A stretch of 64,000 bases of DNA from Zygnema cylindricum. Lineage: Eukaryota; Streptophyta; Zygnematophyceae; Zygnematales; Zygnemataceae. The notes under the pieces are model-generated. The model made no database searches, was not told the DNA's origin, and was given only the letters and a program-made list of their open reading frames with translations. Below, piece by piece: positions 1 to 8,587 of the stretch; the first letter of the stretch is position 1, and each line of letters starts with the position of its first letter. Where the stretch lies: NCBI GenBank assembly GCA_037447655.1, contig JBBHKE010002572.1:1-64000 (forward strand). Reading direction: 5' to 3'. The translations under genes and the position numbers were made by a program.

Positions 1-240
1 TCGTCACGCCCTTAAGTGACAATTTCGTTTGGTACACATAGGGACACCCGAAATCCGGGTCCGCCGGATCTGCGCTAAAAAACAAAAAAAAATCTCTAAG
101 TTTGAAGTACATAGAGACGCACCCTTACTTAGATACATGGAGACGCACCCTTACTCTGTTTTTTAGCGCAGATCCGGCGGACCCGGATTTCGAATGTCCC
201 TATGTGTACTAAACGAAGTTGTCACTTAAGGGCGTGACGA
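1..240. mobile_element. Foldback element with 84-bp terminal inverted repeats
   Basis: Bases 1-84 are the reverse complement of 157-240 with about four mismatches, giving a stem that begins TCGTCACGCCCTTAAGTGAC at both outer ends. The 72-base loop (85-156) holds two tandem copies of a roughly 25-base unit containing GAGACGCACCCTTAC. There is no ORF, so it is a non-autonomous foldback or MITE-type element. The left end coincides with the window edge, so the target duplication and the superfamily cannot be determined. A remnant of the loop sequence recurs near 866-905. Confidence 0.85.
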
Positions 241-689
241 TTGTATACGTCGACAATGCCCGTGACGGCTGTTGACAGTGTACAATCTGTGATGACACAC
301 GTTATTTTTTGTAACTGCTTGTGAATTCGCATGACTTTTCGTGACATTGTAGACGTACCGCCATCCTGCCTGTGTCGTTTCACAGTTGAAGAAGATGCAC
401 TTTGCCTTTGCGTCTCTTGTCCGCTCGACGTGAAATGGCGTCGGATCTTGAGACCCCTGGCGAAATATAATCTGTACGAGGCGCAAACGGACAAAACCAA
501 ACAAATTCTGTACTTTGCTTTGTCGTACCTAAACGCAAACGGACAAAACATAACGGATCGTGCACTTTTCGTCTCGCTTGAATTCTTTTGAAATTTATTG
601 GATATTTTTTACACGTGCGACTACATGTTTCTATTTGTTTTTCGAAAATTCTTTGTTTTAAAACACACCTTCCCTATGTTTTAAAAAAA
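241..689. other. Intergenic, no recognised gene
   Basis: Short ORFs overlap on both strands here but none shows a domain or codon-like character. The phrase CGCAAACGGACAAAAC occurs twice (about 482 and 533). It is probably old repeat sequence. Confidence 0.4.
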
Positions 690-905
690 AGTTTGAAGAT
701 GACGTTTTTTGGCGTGGCCGTGGGTCGAAGAACACAAAACGACAACATGTAGTACATCTTAAATTCGATGATGACGCAAAATTTACTTCTCGTTTTCTCT
801 TTTTTTTTGTACGGTTGAAACTTACGCGGTACGGCTCTAAGTTTTACAGGAAAACGACAAAAAAAAAACCCTTACTTAGGCACATGGAGACGCACCCCTA
901 AGTCT
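690..905. repeat. Dispersed repeat, copy 1
   Basis: This stretch aligns by eye with about 21100-21320. Shared landmarks, in the same order, are AAGTTTGAAGATGA, GTGGGTCG, GATGACGCA or GTGACGCA, CTAAGTTTT, GGAAAACGA and CCCTTACTT. The copies are well diverged, and no terminal repeats or coding capacity were seen. Confidence 0.6.
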
Positions 906-909
906 TGTA

Positions 910-1408
910 CACCGCGAATCGTAATTAGAGTAATGGAAAAATTAGAGTACAAAAACTTAAAAAAAAATAGAGTAATGAACGCTAATTTGTGTGATAGAGC
1001 AGTTTCAACTATGAAGTTTACTCTTATTTATTTAAGTACTCTAATATGGCACGCTAATATCATTTACTGTAAATAAGGTATTCGTACAGAATTTGGCAAA
1101 ACGTACAGTTTATCGTCACTATGACGTTTGCACTACGCGGTTTGTTAAAACGCAGTTACATGATAATGGCCTGTATTAAATCAATATTTGTACTTTTTTA
1201 CTCAATAAAGTACAATTTTGCACGGTCGAAGGTCGTCTGTACTCCACACTATTTAAAACGAGCCTATATTATAATTAAAGACACGAATTAAACTTTACCT
1301 TCAATAGAATAATGAAAAAATTAGAATTATTTACTCTATTTCATGTGATATAGTCAAATTTTTGAGTGACCGAATTAGAGTAATTTACTCTAATTACGAT
1401 TCGCGGCG
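910..1408. mobile_element. MITE, 499 bp, TA target duplication
   Basis: The left end CACCGCGAATCGTAATTAGAG is mirrored at the right end (…TTACGATTCGCGGCG), giving inverted repeats of about 25 bp. Each end is flanked by TA (908-909 and 1409-1410). There is no ORF. The TA duplication and the terminal repeats suggest a Tc1/mariner-type non-autonomous element. Its length (499 bp) is close to the 497-bp related element at 57742-58238. Confidence 0.75.
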
Positions 1409-1430
1409 TAGCGTACTGTTAAGAATACTA

Positions 1431-1745
1431 CACCGCCAATTGCTATTAGCGTAGTGTACGCTAATTCCGTCCCGCATTTTTTTTTATTTATTTTCCAATA
1501 GCGTAGCTTAATCTATTTTTTTCTGCACGCCATTTAGGGTTATTTTCCACGTGCCGTACAAAATGGAAGTACGCCATCTTTTAAATAGTGTGGTGAACCG
1601 TCAGAGTGAGGTCGTACAAAAATGTACCTTTTTCATTGAGAAAGTACAATTCATTATGTTTAGTAGCCGCAGACGCATGAGAATGTCCGGTCTAAAAAAT
1701 GGATCAAATCGGGTTGTCAAATATCACGTTCGCATATCTTCCTCC
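1431..1745 (+). mobile_element. TA MITE, left part, broken by a solo LTR
   Basis: It begins after TA (1429-1430) with CACCGCCAATTGCTATTAGCG, matching the left end of the complete element at 57742-58238. The match continues through landmarks such as GAGAATGT and GTTCGCATAT up to 1745, where a solo LTR is inserted. It resumes at 2807-2849 (CCACGGTTTGACTGTGTGAA, GTACGATTTGTGTATGAT). Beyond about 2850 the match stops, so the right half is missing. Confidence 0.75.
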
Positions 1746-2801
1746 TGTAGAAATTAATGGTCCATTTTAAGTATTTTCTAGGTCTAAATAGAAATATAGA
1801 AAGAAAGCGAGGCAGTCTACCTCTAACTTCTCTCTCCAACTCTCAAACTTGTCGCAGTCACTGAGAAATTGGAGAGGGAGCTAGAGCCATGGCTACCTAG
1901 GCTATCCAGAGGTTTACGGGATATATATATTAGTTTGGGGTTTATTTACTAAAAGGAATATGCCGGTTACATGATTTGATCCTGGTACCTGCCGGCCAAC
2001 AGACAACCGGTAGACGGTAGCCTTAGCCGTTAAGTCTAGAAGTAGTGTTACGTACTTTATGGTTTGATAATTAATTAAACATTACCAAATAGAATAATTC
2101 ATTTAACTATAACTGTTTACGGGGTACATAGATCAGGAAATGTAAAAGTACGGATTACGGTACGGATAAGAAACCAATACCACGCATAAATTTCTCTAAT
2201 GAAACGAATACCGCGCATGTATTTATTACGGCTACGATTAAATGTGAATTTAATCGGACGGTCACAATTAACGCCGAGATCGCGGAAGAGGATTTTGGCG
2301 GTTTTTGGTCATCGCCACATCGGATGACACGTGGCGGAATGACATTGGATCGCGGCATCTCCAAGGATTAAGGGAGCGAATCCGGACATACCACGTGTCG
2401 ACATTTAGGCTATGTCGTACAGTGTTCGTACAGAAAAGTACACCGGCAGCTGTACTTTTGTGTACGGAACTCTATTCTGATTGGCTCCGTACATCAGTAT
2501 ATAGAGTCTGTGAGAGAGATAAGACTTAGAAAAATTAGGAGATAGGACCCTCTCTCCCAGAGAGCTTCGGTACAAAAGGTCAACTTTGACCCTCCATAAC
2601 TTACTGCTCAGGGGAGCAAATTCAAAGATTCTTTTTGCTATTGACTCTGGGAAGTCTTGCCTTCACAGAGGTGAAGTTGATCAGAGTTATTGTCTGCCAC
2701 GGTGGCAGTTATTTTTGCTGAAACACAAAGGGGTCAGGGTTATCCTAGAGGCTTCTTGGAAGCTGTCCACTCTGAGGACTTATAGAGGTCTCACAGTTTC
2801 A
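1746..2801 (+). mobile_element. Solo LTR of the copia family, TSD CCTCC
   Basis: It runs from TGTAGAAATTAATGG to …CAGTTTCA, 1056 bp, and is flanked by CCTCC at 1741-1745 and 2802-2806. It is homologous along its length to the 1048-bp LTRs of the element at 12257-18704, in the same orientation, but clearly more diverged. A TATA-like TATATAGAG lies at about 2498-2506, next to the conserved palindrome at 2425-2470. No internal region is present, so it arose by recombination between two LTRs. Confidence 0.92.
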
Positions 2802-2806
2802 CCTCC

Positions 2807-2849
2807 AACATCCACGGTTTGACTGTGTGAACGTACGATTTGTGTATGA
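2807..2849 (+). mobile_element. TA MITE, continuation after the solo LTR
   Basis: Matches about 58000-58042 in the complete sister copy and continues the element of 1431-1745. The match ends at about 2850, where unrelated sequence begins. Confidence 0.65.
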
Positions 2850-3803
2850 TACGCCACGCTGCTGGCCACTCCTTAGGATCCCAATAGAAGCGTTTGGCAA
2901 AGCTGAAGGCGAGATCGGGATGTGGGGAGTCGACAGAAAGTGGAAAGAGGTAGTCGGGAATCTCTTCCCCTTTTCCACTCTCCCCGTCTGTGTCTCCTTC
3001 TCCCCGTCGGAGGACAAATACATCATCCCCGGTGGGATACTGTGCCTCAGCCTTCTTTTCAGAGCTTTCCGAAGACTGCTCATCGGCGGCACTCTCTTTG
3101 TTTGGGTCCTTCATCACCTCTACATCGGAGGCACCCTCCTCTATTGGTGGGGGTGTCGGTTCTCGCTCTGGCTCCTCAGCGTCCGAGAGCTCATAGTCTT
3201 TTTCATCCTCCTGGTCCCCCTCTCGGAGTGGGTTATACTCTGGATCCTGCAAGTTCTCTGACCCCTCTCCACGGCTCCTTCTTGCTGTTCTTTCCTCATT
3301 GCCACCTGTCTCCTCCAACTCCGGTTCCTCCTCTATCGCCCTCCTCTGGTCGGCTTCGACCATGGCCTCCGCTGCGAATAACAATTGATCTTGGCACGAC
3401 ATGTCATCGTGATCTACCCGTACGCGACTTCTTCTTTTCGCTGGTGGAGAGGATGACGACGCCAGGGACACCTTAGAGTCCAACAGTTCAGGTAATTCAA
3501 CAAGCGAGGGTAAACTAGTTGCGCGGAGCGAGCTGCTCTCCAAACTGCTTCGGCTAGGTTGGTCGGGAAAGCTGGTGGCGGCTTTAACTGAGAGGGTTGA
3601 GGGTTTCACCCTTGGACTCTTCCAAGCGTCGCATCGTGTGAGGATATCGCAGTGTCCAACATTCCGTAAGTTGCGCTGCTGCGACAATACCGAGGGTTCG
3701 TTGTAACCTAGGTTGCGATTCACAATTGCGCCATTGCGATTTTTTATCAGCGCAGCGGTGACGCTGCGATTCTCTAACGACACCGCTACTATGCTGCGCT
3801 TCG
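2850..3803 (-). pseudogene. Acidic low-complexity ORF of unknown function, cut by a copia insertion
   Basis: The minus strand is open across this stretch, about 318 codons. The upstream part is Ser- and Arg-rich and passes through a run of degenerate TCGCAA-type repeats. The rest is strongly acidic (EEPELEETGGNEE, DAEEPEREPTPPPIEEG) and the end is aromatic (AKRFYWDPKEWPAAW). I recognise no family. The frame enters from 8046-8220: removing the inserted element 3804-8040 with one CTTCG copy makes the ORF continuous with the segment after the gypsy chromodomain. It may be a C-terminal extension of the gypsy element, a separate ORF of that element, or a captured host fragment. No gypsy 3' LTR was found downstream. 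Confidence 0.45.
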
Positions 3804-4978
3804 TGAAACTCTGAGACCTCCATTGGCCCTCAGAGTATGCAGATCCAAAAGAAGCTAATCTAGATAGTGCCGACTCCAAGTTAATATAAACCCAAGTGAC
3901 TGACCCCTTGACAGTCAGAACCCCAATATAGATTCACCCCTGTGAAATAACACTTTCTGTGTGCTCAGTTCCACCACAGAATGCAAAGTTAGAATATGAG
4001 ATTTGGACACATTCACCCACTTTGACTTTCCCTTAGAAATACAGCCACCCTGGCAGACAAAAACTCTGACCGACTACACCCCTGTGTAGCCTAGACTCCC
4101 CTGAGTCCGCAGCAAAAAGAATCACTGAAAATGGTCAAGTAAATTGATAGATATGGCTGGCCAAAGTTTGCCATTTATACAGAGTGCTCTCTGGGAGAGG
4201 CAGCTGCCTACCCAAAATTTTCTAAGTCCTATTCCCTCTCTAAAACTCTATCTACTGAAGTACGGCACCAATCAAATTACTGTATCGTACAGAAAAGTAC
4301 AGGTGCCGGTGTACTTTCTGTACGGCCATTGTACGACATGGCCAAAATGTCGACACGTGTCAAATCAGGATTAGTTCCTATAATCTCCGGAATTCCCGTA
4401 ATCCAATGTTATTACGCCACGTGTTATCTGACGTGGCAAAGACCGTAAAACGCCAAAAGTACATTTCCGTGATCGCGGCGCCTATCGCGGCCGTCCGATC
4501 AAAACCGGCTATAATCCTAGCCGCTGAAATTCGACGCGCGGTATTCGTTTCGCTATCGAAACAAATGCGCGGTATCCGTTCTGTCCCCATACCGTACTTC
4601 GTACTAAATCAAACTGTATCTATGTACAAAGTATCTATAAGCCGTTAAACGGATTTATCTACATACAAAGATTTATATATTTATCAAACCTTATATGTCG
4701 TAATATCATTCTTAGACTTAACGGCTAGAGCTAACGGCTAATGCCGATTGACGGACGGCAGGTACCAGGATCAATTCCTGCGTCCGGCAGCCTACTTTTG
4801 GTAAGTCTAATTCTCCCCCTGTCTTCTCTAGAGAGCCTAGGCAGCCATGGCTCTAGCTCCCTATCCAGCCTTCAGTGACTACAACAAGTGTGGGGGCTTG
4901 GATAGGGGAGTTAGAGGCAGACCGCCTCAGCTCTTTTTCTATCCTAATACAGACCTAGAAAATACCCAAATATCAACA
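3804..4978 (-). repeat. 3' LTR of the gag-only copia element
   Basis: 1175 bp. On the minus strand it begins TGTTGATATTTGG and ends GAGTTTCA. It contains the palindrome at 4285-4325 and a TATA-like TATAAATG (minus strand, about 4172-4179). Confidence 0.92.
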
Positions 4979-4992
4979 CTCCCCTTATTTTC
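4979..4992 (-). promoter_or_regulatory. Polypurine tract of the gag-only copia element
   Basis: On the minus strand the sequence GAAAATAAGGGGAG directly precedes the 3' LTR. It is identical to the tract of the intact element (17643-17656) and would prime plus-strand DNA synthesis. Confidence 0.85.
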
Positions 4993-5007
4993 TAGTCTAT
5001 TTTTCTT

Positions 5008-6885
5008 TTAACTTCCACAAACAAGTAAACAAACACCCCCTCCCCTTTTTCTTTTCTTTTTCCTTTTTCCTTTTCCTTTCATAAAACTTAAGTATTTAAC
5101 ACAGTGGATAAAATGAACTGAAATGATAATTGTATCACATATTTTATTTAACATCCCATTTTTCTTAAACCCGAGCAAAGATTTTATCCACCTCTTCCCT
5201 TTTCCATCCACACTAAATCCACTTTCCCTCTTGAAATTCAAACAACCAGCCCCATCCCCAACCTTCAACACATACCCGGATGATAACCCTTTTACAGGCT
5301 CATCTTCACAAGAGACATCACACCAAGTAGTGATGTCAAATCCATCCACCTCCAAATATTCCCAAAAACCACTAGTCCCCACTAAGTTCCTCATAAGATC
5401 TACATCTTCCGTAATCATATTTTTATCCATGATAATTACCCCATTTTCTGAACTTCCCTCACTGTCTCCCATGGAATTCTTTCCACTATCACTTTCTATT
5501 TTAATTCCCAATAAATATTTCTCTTCTCCCCTATCTTTTAAAACCCCCTCTAGAATTAATTCTCCCCTTTCCTCGGAATCCGTTGAAGTCTCCCTTTCCG
5601 ACCAGTTTTCTGTTTCCAAAATATTTATGAAACTATCCTCAATATTTTGAACTTCTTCAAGTATCTCCTCTCTCTTTACTTCCCTTATACCTCCAAAAGC
5701 ACACTGTTGCCTTCGTCCTATTTCTGTGTACTTTTCTCTCTTCCCCATTCTACCGATGTGAAGAAGCTCCAATTTTTCTTCATCCTCTTTCTCCTCTTCC
5801 TCTTCGTCCTCCTCATCCACATTCCAACTTCTAAGTTTTTCCAAACAAGGGCATTCCTCCATATAATGACCCGGTTCCCTACAAAAGAAGCAAACCCCTT
5901 TTTTCAAAGCTCCCGTGCCTTTTCCTCTCCCTCTCTTTCCACCAAAGTTCCGATAAGGTTTACCTTTGTCTTTCTTTCTCTCATCACGCTTCCGCTCGTC
6001 ACCACCGTTCTTCTCATCACGCTTCCGCTCGTCACCGCCGTTCCTCTCATCACGATTCCGCCAATCACCACCAGCTGAAAATGCATTGACCCTGTCCTTT
6101 CCCCTACGAAGCTCCAAAGTGCTTTCCCTCACAAGAATTATCCCCATGGTAAAGCTCCAAGTCCATGAGGAGCCATCCATTGCCTGCATACGACAAATTA
6201 TGTTTTCGTACTCATCTGGGAGTTTCATAATTAGTGTATTAATCTTACTCTCCTCAGATTCTACATATCCCGCACTAGTAAGCTCAACATATAACGCAGC
6301 AATATCATTACAAAACTCTATCATGCTACCGCCTTTATAAACGTAGGCATCTATTTCTTGTTTTACTAATTGCTGCCTCTGAATAGTCTCACTCTTATAA
6401 ATCTGAGTTAGTGCTTCCCATATCTCCGAAGACTTGGTTAGACTTAAAAGAGTGATAGCTATCGACTTAGACACATATCTAAGTATGAGATGTTTTGCTA
6501 TAGTGTTTTTGTATTCCCATATTTTCCTGTCATTTTCTTCAGTTTTAATCCCTACATGTGGTACCATAGCTGAGAGCCTAGCTCCCCTCACCATAGGTGT
6601 CCCTTTTTCCTTCTCCCCTATTTCCCCATCCACGGAAAGGTTTTTCCCTTCACCTTCCGTTGCATCTGAACTCCGGGTGATATTCTGGACAGTCTCAGAT
6701 GATTCTCCGTAGTAAGCTCCTCCAAAGCTAGGTGGCGGACATCTCACTTGTCCCGCAACAATTCCCCATAAGTGCTTCTCGAAAAGCAATCCCTCCATTG
6801 TAAACGCCCAATACGTGAAGCCTGTTCCATCAAACATAGGCACCCTAGATGGTGGGCCCATAACCTGAAACTCTGAGACCTCCAT
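5008..6885 (-). CDS. Copia gag protein fused to reverse transcriptase/RNase H remnants
   Basis: A single 625-codon ORF. The first 300 or so residues align with the gag of the element at 12257-18704, starting with the same MEVSEFQVMGPPSRVP. A Lys/Arg/Asp-rich spacer follows with repeats of NGGDERKRDE, then a CCHC zinc knuckle (CFFCREPGHYMEEC) near residue 330, which binds nucleic acid. After an acidic stretch the frame jumps to short pieces recognisable as the end of reverse transcriptase (KYLLGIKIESD) and RNase H (DITTWCDVSCEDEP; the intact copy has SDAS). Catalytic positions are lost and no protease or integrase is present. The ATG at 6885 lies inside the 5' LTR, 20 nt before its end. The frame staying open through the deletion suggests the capsid-like protein may still be made. 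Confidence 0.8.
   Translation of the reverse strand: MEVSEFQVMGPPSRVPMFDGTGFTYWAFTMEGLLFEKHLWGIVAGQVRCPPPSFGGAYYGESSETVQNITRSSDATEGEGKNLSVDGEIGEKEKGTPMVRGARLSAMVPHVGIKTEENDRKIWEYKNTIAKHLILRYVSKSIAITLLSLTKSSEIWEALTQIYKSETIQRQQLVKQEIDAYVYKGGSMIEFCNDIAALYVELTSAGYVESEESKINTLIMKLPDEYENIICRMQAMDGSSWTWSFTMGIILVRESTLELRRGKDRVNAFSAGGDWRNRDERNGGDERKRDEKNGGDERKRDERKKDKGKPYRNFGGKRGRGKGTGALKKGVCFFCREPGHYMEECPCLEKLRSWNVDEEDEEEEEKEDEEKLELLHIGRMGKREKYTEIGRRQQCAFGGIREVKREEILEEVQNIEDSFINILETENWSERETSTDSEERGELILEGVLKDRGEEKYLLGIKIESDSGKNSMGDSEGSSENGVIIMDKNMITEDVDLMRNLVGTSGFWEYLEVDGFDITTWCDVSCEDEPVKGLSSGYVLKVGDGAGCLNFKRESGFSVDGKGKRWIKSLLGFKKNGMLNKICDTIIISVHFIHCVKYLSFMKGKGKRKKKRKRGGGVCLLVCGS
6851..6865 (-). promoter_or_regulatory. 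Primer binding site matching initiator tRNA-Met anticodon arm
   Basis: On the minus strand GGTTATGGGCCCACC follows the 5' LTR end directly. It is the same 15 bases as in the intact element (13305-13319). As I remember the plant initiator tRNA-Met, this is the complement of its anticodon arm, not of its 3' CCA end. Confidence 0.75.
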
Positions 6886-8040
6886 TGGCCCTCAGAGTAT
6901 GCAGATCCAAAAGAAGCTAATCTAGATAGTGCCGACTCCAAGTTAATATAAACCCAAGTGACTGACCCCTTGACAGTCAGAACCCCAATATAGATTCACC
7001 CCTGTGAAATAACACTTTCTGTGTGCTCAGTTCCACCACAGAATGCAAAGTTAGAATATGAGATTTGGACACATTCACCCACTTTGACTTTCCCTTAGAA
7101 ATACAGCCACCCTGGCAGACAAAAACTCTGACCGACTACACCCCTGTGTAGCCTAGACTCCCCTGAGTCCGCAGCAAAAAGAATCACTGAAAATGGTCAA
7201 GTAAATTGATAGATATGGCTGGCCAAAGTTTGCCATTTATACAGAGTGCTCTCTGGGAGAGGCAGCTGCCTACCCAAAATTTTCTAAGTCCTATTCCCTC
7301 TCTAAAACTCTATCTACTGAAGTACGGCACCAATCAAATTACTGTATCGTACAGAAAAGTACAGGTGCCGGTGTACTTTCTGTACGGCCATTGTACGACA
7401 TGGCCAAAATGTCGACACGTGTCAAATCAGGATTAGTTCCTATAATCTCCGGAATTCCCGTAATCCAATGTTATTACGCCACGTGTTATCTGACGTGGCA
7501 AAGACCGTAAAACGCCAAAAGTACATTTCCGTGATCGCGGCGCCTATCGCGGCCGTCCGATCAAAACCGGCTATAATCCTAGCCGCTGAAATTCGACGCG
7601 CGGTATTCGTTTCGCTATCGAAACAAATGCGCGGTATCCGTTCTGTCCCCATACCGTACTTCGTACTAAATCAAACTGTATCTATGTACAAAGTATCTAT
7701 AAGCCGTTAAACGGATTTATCTACATACAAAGATTTATATATTTATCAAACCTTATATGTCGTAATATCATTCTTAGACTTAACGGCTAGAGCTAACGGC
7801 TAATGCCGATTGACGGACGGCAGGTACCAGGATCAATTCCTGCGTCCGGCAGCCTACTTTTGGTAAGTCTAATTCTCCCCCTGTCTTCTCTAGAGAGCCT
7901 AGGCAGCCATGGCTCTAGCTCCCTATCCAGCCTTCAGTGACTACAACAAGTGTGGGGGCTTGGATAGGGGAGTTAGAGGCAGACCGCCTCAGCTCTTTTT
8001 CTATCCTAATACAGACCTAGAAAATACCCAAATATCAACA
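6866..8040 (-). repeat. 5' LTR of the gag-only copia element
   Basis: 1175 bp, matching 3804-4978 at constant offset. Transcription would start in this copy on the minus strand; TATAAATG lies at about 7234-7241 and the palindrome at 7347-7387. Confidence 0.92.
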
Positions 8041-8045
8041 CTTCG

Positions 8046-8587
8046 ATGGTTGCGCAACCATAGTGTTGCGGTCCCTTAAAATTGCCCCTACGTTTTCTTG
8101 CCGAATCCCAAAGATGATTGCGATGGTTGCGACATTGCGATTCGTTCCTTTATCGCGTCCTTTGCGATTGCCCCTCCGGTTAAGCTGAGTGTCCACACTC
8201 TGCATAAACCGACGCAGCAAATCGGGCGAATGCAGATCCTCCTCGTCTACCCAAGAATCGTCTTCAACTCCGTAACCCTTTCAACGCAACAAATACTATG
8301 TATGGGGCCTTAATCGTGTTTAGCCAGTGATCGTCCACTTGCACCGTACTTGTCACTGCGATGATCTTCGGACCCTGTGATTTGTTCCACGCTGCGGTGT
8401 CTTTTTTGACAGAGCTTTCACTTGGATCCTGCGATGCTTTCAAACCTTGCTCCGTCACTCGCGCAGCTACATCTGGTCTTCTCGACAGCGCATCCGCTGG
8501 GTTTGTCTTGCCCGGTTTATACTCAATAGTTAATTCCGGTTCGAAGGTCTGAAGAAACGACATCCATCGAACCTGTTTCTTTAACAA
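8046..8587 (-). pseudogene. Gypsy RNase H end fused to half a chromodomain
   Basis: The frame 8587-8264 carries the RNase H C-terminus (EYKPGKTNPADALSRRPD). It runs to about 8290, and then a second frame gives YLLR, a stop in place of the expected Trp, and KGYGVEDDSWVDEEDL. That is the second half of a chromodomain (WKGY…WE.EENL-type pattern). Chromodomains of chromoviruses direct integration to marked chromatin. The join removes about 400 residues including all of integrase. From 8220 the frame stays open through Arg/Asn-rich codons (RGNRKGRDKGTNRN) to the copia insertion and on into 2850-3803. Confidence 0.75.

Larger units (their letters stand above)
3804..8040 (-). mobile_element. Non-autonomous copia element with gag-only ORF (TR-GAG-like), TSD CTTCG
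   Basis: Two direct copies of 1175 bp bound the element, at a constant offset of 3062 bp with no mismatch noticed. CTTCG is present at 3799-3803 and 8041-8045. In minus orientation the order is 5' LTR (6866-8040), primer site (6851-6865), one 625-codon ORF (5008-6885), polypurine tract (4979-4992), 3' LTR (3804-4978). Protease, integrase and most of reverse transcriptase are missing, so movement would need a helper such as the element at 12257-18704. Matching LTRs, TSD and an open gag argue for a recent insertion. It interrupts an ORF of older retroelement sequence. Confidence 0.93.

Noticed and set aside
4144-4648. Small ORFs inside the LTRs (repeated at 7206-7710, 12651-12983 and 18051-18383)
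   Set aside because: They occur only because LTRs are duplicated; no conserved protein across the more diverged LTR copies.
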